Source of the DNA: Dactylosporangium roseum
GTDB lineage: Bacteria > Actinomycetota > Actinomycetes > Mycobacteriales > Micromonosporaceae
DNA length: 64,000 nt
Direction of reading: 5' to 3'
Assembly (NCBI RefSeq): GCF_025264685.1
Contig: NZ_CP073721.1
Span: 7,519,501 to 7,583,500 of the forward strand
This document shows positions 15,788 through 24,125 of the stretch, in pieces. Every line of letters starts with the position of its first letter. Position 1 is the stretch's first letter. The notes beneath the pieces are model-generated. The model ran no database searches. It was given only the letters and a program-made list of their open reading frames with translations, and was not told the origin of the DNA. The position numbers were made by a program, and so were the translations under genes.

Positions 15788-17137
15788 TCAGGCCGGGGTG
15801 TCGCTGGGCAGCACGTGGCCCAGCGCCCGCAGCGCCTTGCGGAACTCCGGATCCCGGTCCACGGTCACGGCGAGGTGCCGGTCACCGACCGGCTGGCACA
15901 GGCCGCGCAGCCGCCGGTCACCCGCGATCAGGACGGCGAGCGCCGGGTCGGCGCACTCCACCAGGCGGACCACACCGAGGCTGCGGAGCCGCCCGGTACG
16001 AGCCGTGACGTCGGCCAGCAGGGTAGTCACCGCATTGGGCAGTTCGTGGGTGGCGCGAGCGGCCAGGAACTCGCGGAGCTGATCGAGACGGCGGCCGGCG
16101 TCCAGCGCGGCCAGCAGGGTCGCCTCGCGCAATGCCCAGACCCGGTCCGCGGTGCGTTGCGCATACGCGTCCAGCATCAACCGGTCGGCTGGCGGCAGCT
16201 CGCCGGTGACCACGATGTCCAGGTTGGGCAGCACCTTCAACGCCCCGGCCACCGCCGCATCCGCCGTGGGCGCCTGGTAGCGGTCGGTCAGGCCCAAGGC
16301 GTAGGCGCCCAGGGCGTTGAGCCGCACCGCCCGCAGCCCGTCGTAGCGGCTGAGATACTCCAGCTCGTCGGTGCCCCAGTTGCCGCGGAAGTCATCCCGG
16401 GCGCCGGCCGGGTCGGTGTAGTCGAGGTCGAACAGCCCCAGCGTGCCGGCGTACTCGAACAGCACCGCCAGCGTGTACCGGCCCTCCAAGATCGGCCAGT
16501 CCGCGTACCCGGCGTAGCCGAGGCTACCGTACTCCGGATCGGCGAAGTACAACCGCCACAACGCCCGGTCGCTGCGCGCCACCGTCGGCGACAGCCCGCC
16601 GCGTCGCATCGTGTCGAACAGGTCGTCGATCGCCACCCACTCGCCGGCCGGGCAGCGGGACAGCGCCGCGGCAACCGCCTGCCGGCGGGTCTTCGCCGAG
16701 GTCAGCGTGTTGGCGGTGCGCTGGCCCTTGATGTGCTCGACCCGGCTCAGCTCGTCGATAACCGCCTTACCGACCCAGGAGCGCCACAGCGTACGGATCG
16801 TCTCGGCCGGCGGCCGACCCAACGCGGCGTGACCCTTCGCGGTCAAGTGCAACCGGCTACCGGCCAGTTCGGCGAGCCCGCCGGCCTGGATCAGCAGCGG
16901 CCAGGCGAACGCCGCGATCGGCTCCGTGGGATAGAAGTCCCCGCCAGCCAGCACCTCCGCCACCCCCGCAACGGTGGCGGCGGACGGCCGCTGGGTCTTC
17001 TCGCTGCAGCGCAGCTTGCCCGCGCCGCACAACTGCAGCACGGCCAGCACGTTGGCCAGCGCCTCCGCCCCCGTCAAACGGACCGTTGCGTCGTCGGCAG
17101 CCTCATCGACATCGGGCAGCTCGTTCGCGCCATGCAT
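15788..17137 (-). CDS. XPB/Ssl2 N-terminal-like helicase-associated protein
   Basis: This 449-residue protein has no helicase motifs of its own. Residues about 295-420 (LPNLDIVVTGELPPADRLML, REATLLAALDAGRR, then the ELPNAV and GRLRSLGVVRLVE segments) match the N-terminal domain found in XPB/Ssl2-type helicases and in stand-alone actinobacterial proteins (helicase-associated C3-type domain). The first half looks like tandem winged helices. It lies 45 bp downstream of the primase-helicase gene on the same strand, so it may be an accessory subunit that recognises DNA damage or junctions for that helicase. That role is inference from fold and operon. Confidence 0.7.
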   Translation of the reverse strand: MHGANELPDVDEAADDATVRLTGAEALANVLAVLQLCGAGKLRCSEKTQRPSAATVAGVAEVLAGGDFYPTEPIAAFAWPLLIQAGGLAELAGSRLHLTAKGHAALGRPPAETIRTLWRSWVGKAVIDELSRVEHIKGQRTANTLTSAKTRRQAVAAALSRCPAGEWVAIDDLFDTMRRGGLSPTVARSDRALWRLYFADPEYGSLGYAGYADWPILEGRYTLAVLFEYAGTLGLFDLDYTDPAGARDDFRGNWGTDELEYLSRYDGLRAVRLNALGAYALGLTDRYQAPTADAAVAGALKVLPNLDIVVTGELPPADRLMLDAYAQRTADRVWALREATLLAALDAGRRLDQLREFLAARATHELPNAVTTLLADVTARTGRLRSLGVVRLVECADPALAVLIAGDRRLRGLCQPVGDRHLAVTVDRDPEFRKALRALGHVLPSDTPA

Positions 17138-17182
17138 AGCCGACCACGTTAGGCGGATACCTACGCCCGTGACACCTACCCC

Positions 17183-19564
17183 CTATGCCTTGGCGAAGCC
17201 GAGTGCACGGTAGCCGGGCATGCGGCGTTGGAGCGACGCGGCGAGGATTGGGGTGTCGCGGTCGTGGTAGTCGTGGACCTCGGCGACGGCCTTGCCGGGC
17301 GCGGCGCGGATCACCCGGCCGGCGCATTGGATGAGCAGCCCGTCGTAGGAGACCGGCGCGGCCAGGAACAGCGTGTCGAGGGCAGGTGCGTCGAAGCCTT
17401 CGCCGATGAACGGCGTTGTGCCGATGACGAGGACGCCGTCGCCGGCCTTGGCGTCGGCGAGCAGGCCCACAGCGGCACGCCGGTCGGTGGTGGACATCCC
17501 GCCCTGCAGCACAAGGGCCCGGTGGCCGCGCGAAGCGAGCGCGGAGGTGAGCGACTCGACGTGTGCGACTCGACGGGTGAGCACCAGGCAGTTGCGCCCG
17601 CGTTGCAGGGCGGCGGTCACGTCGGCGACAAGCTGGGTGTTGCGTGCCTCGTCCACGGCGAGGGCTCGGTGCGCTTCGGCGATTGCGGTGGGAGCGGACG
17701 GCTCGGCATCGTCGGAGCGAAACGCGAAGGCAGTCTCGTGCAGGTACAGCAGCCGCCGTGGTCCGGCTCCGGTCTCCAAGACCTCCAGGAGCGTGCCCTG
17801 ATCCTCGTTGCCGGGTACCTCATGGGTGATCGTGTGCCGGACGGGTCCGAGTTGCCAGAGGACGAGTTCACCGAGTCCGTCACGCCGGGCCGGGGTGGCG
17901 GTGAGGCCGAGCCAGAACTGCGCGGCGATGTTCTTGACCGAGTGGTCGTACGCGGCGGCCGCGAGATGGTGGCATTCGTCGACGATGACGTGCCCGTAGC
18001 CGTTGGTGAGTTCGGCGACGTCGTCGCGCCTGGCCAGGGAGGGCAGCATGGCGATGTCCACCAGTCCGCTGAGCTTGCGCCTGCCGCCACCGACCTGCCC
18101 TGGCTTGATGCCCAGGAACTGCTCGATCCGGGTGCGCCACTGCTCGGCCAGTGCCTTCCGGTCGACGAGTACCAGGGTGGCCGTTCCCCGCTCGGCAATC
18201 ACCGCGCAGGCCATGACGGTCTTGCCCGACCCCGGCGGTGCGACGAGGACGCCATCGTCATGGGCGAGCAATGCGCCGACCGCCGCGCTCTGTCTGGTAT
18301 CGAGTTGGGCTGTACAGGCGACGTCGATCTCACGTCCAGGATTTCGCACGTCCGTGATGGCGAGGCGTGAGCCGGCGCGCTCGACGATCGCTTCGACGGT
18401 GTGCCGCAGCCCGCGTGGCAGGAGCAGGCGGTCGTCGACGGTCAGGTCGTACCCGCGGATGAACCGCGGCGTGTCCCAGGTGGATTTGCGCAGGCGCTGG
18501 AGTTCGTAGAACTTCGGGTTGGCCATGGACGCCGCGTGCTTGAACGTCGACAAGGCCGCAGGCGTCAGCTGGGCCGCGTCGAGGCTTAGCCCGGCGCCGA
18601 GCTCCGCGTGCAGGACTGCGGACAGCGGCGGATGCACCTTTGTGGCGTCGGATCTGCTCAGCGTGGCGACGTCGGCGCCGACGACCGCCTGTTTCGCGCG
18701 CCGGGCGACCCTGGTCGCGTCACCAGGGCTGAGCCGGTCAAGGGTCGACAGGTACGCCCACTGGTCCTTGTGCGGCTCCAGCGTCGCCAGGTCCAGGAAC
18801 GCCGTCAACCCGTCCCCGCGGCGGCGGCCCTGCAGCGGCGCGGCGATCAGGTTGCCGAAGCCGCCCTCGGGCAGCACGTCCTGGTTCGGAAACAGCCGGT
18901 CGTAGGAGCGCAGGTCCATCGTGCCGCGCAGCACCGTTGCCTCGTGGATCAGCGCGGTGCCGACGCAGCGGGCAGTGGCTGCGGAGATCGCTTCGGTGAA
19001 GCACACCCACACGTGTGCGCCACGCCCCGACTGGGAAATTTCGAGCGCCGCTGGTACCCCGTTGGCGCGGGCCGCTTTGGTGTAGGCGAGCGCGTCGAGC
19101 ATCGCGGCCGGGCCGTCGAAGTCCGCCACGACGAAGTGGCATGAGTTGTCGCCGAGCAGTGGGTACAGCCCGATGAAGACGTCACCCACCAGGTGCGCCG
19201 AGAGGACGTCGGCGGTGAGCGGGAGATATGTTGCAGCTCTCCGATCGGCTCCCTTGCGCCAGCCGCCGGCGACCGCGGGCATCCATCCGTTCGTGCCGGT
19301 TCGGTTGTTCTCCCAACGCACCGCGTACACGTCGGCCCGGGCCCGGAACCGGTCGGCGTACAGAGCCAGTTTGTCCTCCACCGGCGACGCCATATGGACC
19401 AGGCCCGGCGGTGCAATGGCCGCGGACAGTTGCTCCGGCGCCGGGGCGGTGTCCTGACCCCGCAGGTCCAGCAGACGCGACAGGCGGACGTTCTCCGCCC
19501 GCAAACGCTCCAGTTCACGGCGCAGCCGGGCAAGCTCGCTCTCCACCGTCACGTCGGCGCCCAT
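17183..19564 (-). CDS. TOTE-type archaeo-eukaryotic primase fused to SF2 helicase
   Basis: This is a 793-residue fusion. Residues 8-33 form a coiled coil (ELARLRRELERLRAENVRL). Residues 65-320 are an AEP primase-polymerase domain with metal-binding Asp148 and Asp150 in VVADFDG, the SGRGAHVWVCF motif with His184, and a downstream LFPNQD/NLIAAPLQG segment. Residues about 420-790 are a DEAD/DEAH helicase with Walker A APPGSGKT, DECHH box, TATP motif III and QCAGRVIR motif VI. This composition is that of predicted TOTE conflict systems (AEP plus helicase). It could prime, extend or unwind invader DNA. All catalytic motifs are intact. Start is uncertain by a few codons (GTG alternatives near 19552). 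Confidence 0.88.
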   Translation of the reverse strand: MGADVTVESELARLRRELERLRAENVRLSRLLDLRGQDTAPAPEQLSAAIAPPGLVHMASPVEDKLALYADRFRARADVYAVRWENNRTGTNGWMPAVAGGWRKGADRRAATYLPLTADVLSAHLVGDVFIGLYPLLGDNSCHFVVADFDGPAAMLDALAYTKAARANGVPAALEISQSGRGAHVWVCFTEAISAATARCVGTALIHEATVLRGTMDLRSYDRLFPNQDVLPEGGFGNLIAAPLQGRRRGDGLTAFLDLATLEPHKDQWAYLSTLDRLSPGDATRVARRAKQAVVGADVATLSRSDATKVHPPLSAVLHAELGAGLSLDAAQLTPAALSTFKHAASMANPKFYELQRLRKSTWDTPRFIRGYDLTVDDRLLLPRGLRHTVEAIVERAGSRLAITDVRNPGREIDVACTAQLDTRQSAAVGALLAHDDGVLVAPPGSGKTVMACAVIAERGTATLVLVDRKALAEQWRTRIEQFLGIKPGQVGGGRRKLSGLVDIAMLPSLARRDDVAELTNGYGHVIVDECHHLAAAAYDHSVKNIAAQFWLGLTATPARRDGLGELVLWQLGPVRHTITHEVPGNEDQGTLLEVLETGAGPRRLLYLHETAFAFRSDDAEPSAPTAIAEAHRALAVDEARNTQLVADVTAALQRGRNCLVLTRRVAHVESLTSALASRGHRALVLQGGMSTTDRRAAVGLLADAKAGDGVLVIGTTPFIGEGFDAPALDTLFLAAPVSYDGLLIQCAGRVIRAAPGKAVAEVHDYHDRDTPILAASLQRRMPGYRALGFAKA

Positions 19565-19623
19565 GTCAGGATCGTCGCATGCTCTTCATCACCGCTACCG
19601 ATGGTCTCCGCTATCCTCCGGCG

Positions 19624-19932
19624 GTGGGTTCGCTGAGCCGGAAAGAACTCGATGTGTTGGTCGAAGACGCGATCGTTGACTGCTACAACGAAGATGAGCA
19701 GTTGACCGGCCTGTACACCATGATCGAGGACAACCTCGCACTGCCGTTCACGACGCAGGTCCTCGGTGTCGAGGTCACGGTCCGGAAGGTGGACCTGAGG
19801 GGCCAGCGGGTCGTGGCGATCTGCCACCGGGGTCGGGAGCGGCAGGCGATCGCGATCTTGGACCTCCCGCTGCCGGATCCGCCGCCGGACGGTTCGGAGT
19901 GGATCGAGGCGTACCGGCACTGGGGTGGATGA
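19624..19932 (+). CDS. CcbP-like calcium-binding protein
   Basis: The protein is rich in acidic residues and carries the family core EDAIVDCYNEDEQLTGLYTM, then DNLALPFTTQVLGVEV, then AILDLPLPDPP and WIEAYRHW at the C-terminus, matching the CcbP-type calcium-binding family known from cyanobacteria. GTG 19624 (102 residues) is chosen because TATCCT at 19612-19617 would give a leaderless start there and because it leaves room for the divergent promoter. ATG 19579 is an in-frame alternative (117 residues). The next gene starts 4 nt after its stop, so the two form an operon divergent from the primase-helicase. Confidence 0.7.
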   Translation: MGSLSRKELDVLVEDAIVDCYNEDEQLTGLYTMIEDNLALPFTTQVLGVEVTVRKVDLRGQRVVAICHRGRERQAIAILDLPLPDPPPDGSEWIEAYRHWGG

Positions 19933-19935
19933 CTC

Positions 19936-21093
19936 GTGAGTGAGTACCAGTACTACGAGTTCGTGGCGATCGACCGGCCGCTGACCGCCACGGAGCAGAA
20001 CGAGCTGCGGGCGGTGTCGACCCGTGGCCGGATCAGCGCGTCGAGCTTCGTCAACGACTACCAGTGGGGCGACCTGAAGGCCGATCCCCGCGACTGGATG
20101 CAGCGGTACTTCGACGCCCACCTGTACCTGGCGAACTGGGGCACCCGCCGGATCATGCTGCGGCTGCCGGCGTCGCTGCTGGATCCGGCGCTCGCGGCGA
20201 CGTACTGCGTGGGTGATGCCGCATCGTCATTCGTCTCGGGTGAGCATGTGATCCTCGACCTGCACAGCGAGGACGAGGACGGCGACGAGGAGTGGTGGGA
20301 GGAGGAGGCCGCTCTCGCGTCGATCGTCCCCGCCCGGGCGGAGCTGGCCGCCGGCGACAACCGCCTGCTCTACCTGGCGTGGCTGCTGTGCGTGCAGAAC
20401 CAGGAGCTGGACGAGGATGCACTGGAGCCGCCGGTACCGCCCGGTCTGGCGCAACTGTCGGGCCCGCTGCGCAGTTTCGCGGAGTTCCTGCGCCTGGATC
20501 TCGATCTGCTCGAAACGGCAGCCCAGGCCAGCGCGTCGCTGGCCGCCACGAAGGCGCCCTCCGCGGCGGCGCTGGCCAAATGGGTGAAGCGCCTGCCGGC
20601 GGCCGAAAAGGACGAGGCCATCGTGCGGCTGCTGCGCGGCGACGGCGTGCACCTTCGTGCCGAGCTGCTGCGCCGGTACGGCGGCGGCGCGACCATCGAA
20701 TCGGTCGACGGCGGTCGCACGGTGGGTGAGTTGCTGGCGGGCGCGGAGACCCGCTGGACAGCCCGGCAACAGCAGACTGCAAAGCGCGAGGCAGCCGAAC
20801 AGGCTCGCCGTGAAGCGGCCGCCGCGGCCGCCCGCGAGCAGCGCCTGGACGAACTGGCCGCCGACCCGGAGCGGGCGTGGCAGCGGGTTGCGGAGCTGAT
20901 CGCGACCAAGAAACCCAAGGAGTACGACGCCGCGGTCGCACTGCTGACCGACCTGAAGGCACTCGGCGAACGCGACGGTCAACGCAAGGCGTTCCGCGGC
21001 CGGATCCACCAGTTGTGCCAGGAGCACGCCCGCAAGCCGAGCCTGCTGGACCGCCTGGAACGCGCCGGCCTGTACGTCAGCACAGCCAGTTGA
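19936..21093 (+). CDS. Conserved actinobacterial protein with acidic segment and coiled coil
   Basis: This 385-residue protein starts at GTG 19936. The N-terminus (SEYQYYEFVAIDRPLTATEQ, then SFVNDYQWGDLK and YFDAHLYLANWGTRR) is strongly patterned and recalls a conserved actinobacterial family often encoded near helicase or SWIM-zinc-finger genes. Residues 113-127 are almost all acidic (SEDEDGDEEWWEEEA). Residues 270-310 form an Ala/Arg/Glu coiled coil, followed by a helical C-terminus. No catalytic residues are recognised. Coupling to the CcbP-like gene and divergence from the TOTE primase-helicase suggest membership of one gene set. Confidence 0.75.
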   Translation: MSEYQYYEFVAIDRPLTATEQNELRAVSTRGRISASSFVNDYQWGDLKADPRDWMQRYFDAHLYLANWGTRRIMLRLPASLLDPALAATYCVGDAASSFVSGEHVILDLHSEDEDGDEEWWEEEAALASIVPARAELAAGDNRLLYLAWLLCVQNQELDEDALEPPVPPGLAQLSGPLRSFAEFLRLDLDLLETAAQASASLAATKAPSAAALAKWVKRLPAAEKDEAIVRLLRGDGVHLRAELLRRYGGGATIESVDGGRTVGELLAGAETRWTARQQQTAKREAAEQARREAAAAAAREQRLDELAADPERAWQRVAELIATKKPKEYDAAVALLTDLKALGERDGQRKAFRGRIHQLCQEHARKPSLLDRLERAGLYVSTAS

Positions 21094-21124
21094 GCGGGCC
21101 CAACCTGATCGGGAGAAGCTACCG

Positions 21125-21322
21125 ATGACCTCGGAACCGCATGCCGCTTGCGCCCCTGTGCCGATCGGCGCCGGCGAGACCACGACGCGGTGGGCGGAGG
21201 AGGCCGCCTTCGACCCGAACGATCCCACCGTGGAGCTGGGCGATGTTGCTGCCAGCAGCGGGCGCGTCTTGCTCTACGCCGCCCACGCCACGGACGAGCA
21301 AGTGCCACGCCCCACCGCGTAA
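21125..21322 (+). CDS. Small hypothetical protein
   Basis: This 65-residue frame starts at ATG 21125 behind GGGAGAAG, 31 bp after the previous stop. It reads AAFDPNDPTVELGDVAASSG without membrane, cysteine or helix-turn-helix features. It is probably co-transcribed with the two preceding genes. Family unknown. Confidence 0.4.
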   Translation: MTSEPHAACAPVPIGAGETTTRWAEEAAFDPNDPTVELGDVAASSGRVLLYAAHATDEQVPRPTA

Positions 21323-21350
21323 CCACACGCGTGGAAAGCCGATGCCCGGG

Positions 21351-21776
21351 TCAGTCGATCGAGCCAGGAGCCGCCAGCCAGGTGGTCGGTTGCTGCGTCG
21401 TCCGCGCGATCGTTTCGAAGTCGTGGTCGTAGTGCAGCAGCGACAGGCCGGACAGCTCAGCGGTCGCCGCCACTAGCAGGTCGACCGCGCTGGGTCCCTG
21501 GTGCTCCGAACCGTCCGCGAGCATCTGCTGGACCTCGGCGGCCCGTTGCCACACGTCGTCCGGGGTCACCACCCACGTAAAGGCCGATCCCAACAGGGCT
21601 GCATACCGGTCGTGGTCGGCCTTGGACTGCACTCCGCGGAGGAACTCCAGCTCAGTGAGCGTGCAGATACCGACGACGCCAGCCCGCAACTGCGGCTGCC
21701 ACAGCTCCTGCACCCGCCGGTTGCTCAGCAGACGCACCACGGCACTCGTGTCGGCAAGGAACCGGACTGTGCTCAC
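21351..21776 (-). CDS. vapC: VapC-type PIN-domain ribonuclease toxin
   Basis: This 141-residue PIN domain has the expected acidic residues: Asp in FLADTSAVV, Glu in TLTELEFL, Asp in SAVDLLVAA and Asp in HYDHDF. VapC toxins cleave tRNA or rRNA in a metal-dependent way. The start is GTG 21776, overlapping the vapB stop as GTGA, so the pair is translationally coupled. Motifs are intact. Confidence 0.92.
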   Translation of the reverse strand: MSTVRFLADTSAVVRLLSNRRVQELWQPQLRAGVVGICTLTELEFLRGVQSKADHDRYAALLGSAFTWVVTPDDVWQRAAEVQQMLADGSEHQGPSAVDLLVAATAELSGLSLLHYDHDFETIARTTQQPTTWLAAPGSID

Positions 21777-21982
21777 GGCCGGTAGTTCCCCTTGTCAAGC
21801 AGGTGATCGAACGCCCCGGTAGCGGCGATCTCGGTCAGCTCGTCCAGTGCCTTGGCACGACGCTGGACGGCAGCAACCTCGCGCAGCGCGGTGTTGATGG
21901 TGTCCTTCTGCGTCTTCGTCCCAAGCAAGGCTGTCGCCTCCGCCAGCGCGTCCAGGTCGATGTCGATGAGCTTTTTGGTCAT
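21773..21982 (-). CDS. vapB: VapB-type antitoxin
   Basis: This 69-residue protein starts at ATG 21982 with GGGGAG upstream. It begins with a ribbon-helix-helix-like TKKLIDIDLDALAEATALLG and TQKDTINTALREV, the pattern of VapB DNA-binding antitoxins. A C-terminal toxin-binding stretch ends DHLLDKGNYRP. It probably binds the palindrome upstream. Confidence 0.88.
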   Translation of the reverse strand: MTKKLIDIDLDALAEATALLGTKTQKDTINTALREVAAVQRRAKALDELTEIAATGAFDHLLDKGNYRP

Positions 21983-22014
21983 GGCAGCTCCCCATATATC
22001 CAACCTCGATTGAC

Positions 22015-22023
22015 AGTATATAC
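22015..22023 (-). promoter_or_regulatory. vapBC -10 region and palindrome
   Basis: On the reverse strand TATACT (22020-22015) is a near-consensus -10 about 33 bp before vapB. It overlaps the perfect palindrome GTATATAC (22016-22023), a likely VapB site. The AT-rich block contrasts with the surroundings. No clear -35 is seen. Confidence 0.5.
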
Positions 22024-22090
22024 GTTTGATCGGCGCTCAACGAGTACTCGGCGAGGGACGCCGCCACGCCACTGCCATGATTTCGCCGTG

Positions 22091-22564
22091 ATGATCGTGC
22101 GCGCGACCAAGAAGCTCCGCGACCGAATAGGCGCGCCGGACCTGCACGCGGATGAGCAGTCGACCACCGCGCTCGGCGAGTGGTACGCCACTCGGTTCGC
22201 GTGGCGACCGGACGTGTTACTGCTGGTCAACGAGACGACCCTGCTCCCGATCCTTCTTCCGCTCGCACCCGCCGCCACCGCGCTGCCCCGTGCCGCCGAC
22301 CGCATCGCCGCGATCATGGCTGCGTACGGCGCTGACAACGAGCTGGTCGCCGCCGAGGTCGAACATATGAGCAACCGACGGATCGCCCCGACCGCCAACC
22401 GCAGCGTCGTCGGGATCATGACCGAGTTCACGTTCCTCGCCGAACGCCGCAAGGGACGGGAGCTCGACGACCTGGAGGCATGGCTGGCCGGCACGCCGTG
22501 CAGCCCGCTGTACCGCACCCACACCACTTCGAAGAACGCCTTCCGGCACCGCCTGGCTCGGTGA
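22091..22564 (+). CDS. DUF6933-like protein
   Basis: This 157-residue protein begins MIVRATKKLRDRIG and continues LGEWYATRFAWRPDVLLLVN, the signature opening of DUF6933 (a family near plasmid pRiA4b ORF-3-like proteins). The rest is mixed helix (LPRAADRIAAIMAAYGADNE) and a conserved-looking RSVVGIMTEFTFLAE. The function of the family is unknown. ATG 22091 is preferred, and GTG 22088 is immediately adjacent. It lies between two toxin-antitoxin loci and is divergent from vapBC. Confidence 0.75.
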   Translation: MIVRATKKLRDRIGAPDLHADEQSTTALGEWYATRFAWRPDVLLLVNETTLLPILLPLAPAATALPRAADRIAAIMAAYGADNELVAAEVEHMSNRRIAPTANRSVVGIMTEFTFLAERRKGRELDDLEAWLAGTPCSPLYRTHTTSKNAFRHRLAR

Positions 22565-22611
22565 GCGCTCAGGCGCGGCAGCAATAGGACTCGCCTACGG
22601 GTGAAAAAGCA

Positions 22612-22949
22612 TCAACCGTCTGCTCGCGTCACGCCGAGCCGCTGGCGAATGTCAATCAGTTGAGCGCCGCTTACCCAGGCCAGCATCTGCGGCAGGCAGA
22701 AGGGATCGCTCTTGGCGATGCCCACAGTTCGAATCTCACCCGCCACGGGTACAGATCACCGAAGATCTCTGCGTGGAACAGGCGCAGGTGGATGAGATCG
22801 TAGCCGCCGGGCAGGATCCGGGTGCCGAGGTCCGCCAACGCTGCTGCGGTCAGGTCGGCCTCCACAACGCGGAGACGGTCCGGGTCGGTGATACCGAACC
22901 GATTGCGGAGCACCTCGGAGGCCGGGTCGCTGTATGGGTCGACGGTCAT
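22612..22949 (-). pseudogene. Truncated and frameshifted fic (AMP transferase) toxin
   Basis: From ATG 22949 the frame reads like the N-terminus of a Fic/Doc protein (VLRNRFGITDPDRLRVVEAD and then LPGGYDLIHLRLFHAEIFGD). After LYPW the Fic frame (GEIRTVGIAKSDPFCLPQML) continues in another phase, so there is a frameshift near 22748. The sequence then passes directly into AWVSGAQLIDIRQRLGVTRA, which is homologous to the XRE antitoxin at 23419. The catalytic HPFxxGNGR motif is gone, so the toxin is dead. Confidence 0.75.
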
Positions 22950-23233
22950 GTGGTGTGGAGCTGCCGAACCAGCTCTCGCATCTGGGTCGTACTGAGTTCA
23001 CCGCGAGCCCAGCGCTCCATGATCGCCTCAGCGTCTGAGCTGATCGTGAGCCCTTCAGCTCGCACGGAGGCGGCGGCTTGCGCAACGGACTGATTCCGTT
23101 CGGCGGTCAGCTCGTCGAAGCCCTCGACAGCGCTGATCCATGCTTCGGTCCGTGCCCGTTCCGCGGCCAACGCTTCGCTGTCTCCGTCGTCGAGGTCTGC
23201 GCGAATATCCTCCCAGTCGTGGAACTCGGTCAT
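22946..23233 (-). CDS. VbhA-like antitoxin of the broken fic module
   Basis: This 95-residue protein (ATG 23233) has a C-terminal antitoxin_VbhA-like segment (ISSDAEAIMERWARGELSTT). In VbhA-type antitoxins an S/T-x-x-x-E motif in such a helix obstructs the Fic ATP site. The stop overlaps the fic start as ATGA. The frame extends upstream to 23389 into sequence that also looks protein-like (LIVSPSAAAWVAEGDDFVVE) but lacks a convincing start. With the toxin destroyed it is an orphan antitoxin. Confidence 0.65.
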   Translation of the reverse strand: MTEFHDWEDIRADLDDGDSEALAAERARTEAWISAVEGFDELTAERNQSVAQAAASVRAEGLTISSDAEAIMERWARGELSTTQMRELVRQLHTT

Positions 23234-23418
23234 GAATCCTCCTTCCTTGCACGCCAACTCCGTCCAGCTCTCGCAGATGTCCTCGACTACGAAATCGTCG
23301 CCTTCTGCCACCCAGGCAGCAGCCGACGGACTAACAATGAGGCGGCGAGCAGGTGCTGCCGCACGGGGCTCGTCGGCCGCCAAGTGCATCGGTTACTGCC
23401 AGTTGGAAGGCCGCCCAG

Positions 23419-23751
23419 TCAGGCCACGTTGAGCTGGATGTTGCCGATGCGGGCGACGATGTCGAGTTGGCCACCGAGCCCGACCACATAGGCCCGCAGC
23501 GTCTCCAGGCCGACGGCGTCGCCGTTCTCGATCTGGCTGATACGCGCCTGCGTCAGCCCGGTCGCTTCAGCCAGTTGAGCCTGCGTCACGCCGAGCTGCT
23601 TGCGGATCTCAGCCAGTTGAGCACCGCTGACTGAGGCCAGCATCTGCTCTCGCATCTGCTGGCGGCGAGCAACCCGCTCGGCGCTGTCCCAGGTCGGATC
23701 GGCGGCGCGAGCCTTTGCCTTCACGTCCTGCCAGTTCGAAGCCTCGGTCAC
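23419..23751 (-). CDS. higA: XRE-family antitoxin (HigA-like)
   Basis: This 110-residue protein starts at GTG 23751, overlapping the toxin stop as GTGA. A helical N-terminus leads into a helix-turn-helix (SGAQLAEIRKQLGVTQAQLA, GLTQARISQIENGD) and a short tail ending QLNVA. Size and order (toxin first, antitoxin second) match HigBA-type modules. It carries the sequence whose relative is fused to the fic remnant. Confidence 0.85.
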   Translation of the reverse strand: MTEASNWQDVKAKARAADPTWDSAERVARRQQMREQMLASVSGAQLAEIRKQLGVTQAQLAEATGLTQARISQIENGDAVGLETLRAYVVGLGGQLDIVARIGNIQLNVA

Positions 23752-24119
23752 GACTGACCCTCCTCTTTCAGCGCCGCGAGATGGTCGGCGTACCGAGTGT
23801 CCGCAAGCGGGATCGCATTGCGATACCACGTCTGCCACTGCCCGGACTTGTCCCCGGCCACCAGAAAGATCGCCTCGCGCGCCGGATCGAACGCGAAGAT
23901 CATCCTAACCTCGGAGCGACCGGCTGAACCCGGCCGCAGTTCCTTCATGTTCTGGTACAGACTGCCCTTGAGCCGATCGACCAGTGGCCGACCGAGCGCT
24001 GGCCCTTGCTCAGTAAGAACGTCGATCGCCTCGGCGACCAGGTCAGCAGTGATCGGGTCGACACGACACAGCTCCAAGAACCACGCCTCGACGTCCGGAT
24101 GCAGCCTGACATCCCACAT
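23748..24119 (-). CDS. higB: HigB/RelE-superfamily toxin (Gp49-like)
   Basis: This 123-residue protein opens MWDVRLHPDVEAWFLELCRV, continues GRPLVDRLKGSLYQNMKELR, then SEVRMIFAFDPAREAIFLVA and DKSGQWQTWYRNAIPLAD, the conserved core of phage-Gp49-like HigB toxins that cleave mRNA on the ribosome. The ATG at 24119 coincides with the predicted transcription start. It is coupled to the XRE antitoxin downstream. Confidence 0.88.
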   Translation of the reverse strand: MWDVRLHPDVEAWFLELCRVDPITADLVAEAIDVLTEQGPALGRPLVDRLKGSLYQNMKELRPGSAGRSEVRMIFAFDPAREAIFLVAGDKSGQWQTWYRNAIPLADTRYADHLAALKEEGQS

Positions 24120-24125
24120 CCTCCG

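Noticed and set aside
15815..17152. Long forward frame opposite the XPB-like gene
   Set aside because: Gln/Arg/Gly-rich shadow with no recognisable domain, whereas the reverse product matches a known domain pattern.
17228..18370. Forward frame opposite the primase-helicase
   Set aside because: Shadow of a gene with complete helicase and primase motifs on the other strand.
21803..22090. N-terminal extension of the DUF6933-like protein
   Set aside because: The extension is antisense to vapB and its promoter; the family start MIVRATKKL fits ATG 22091.
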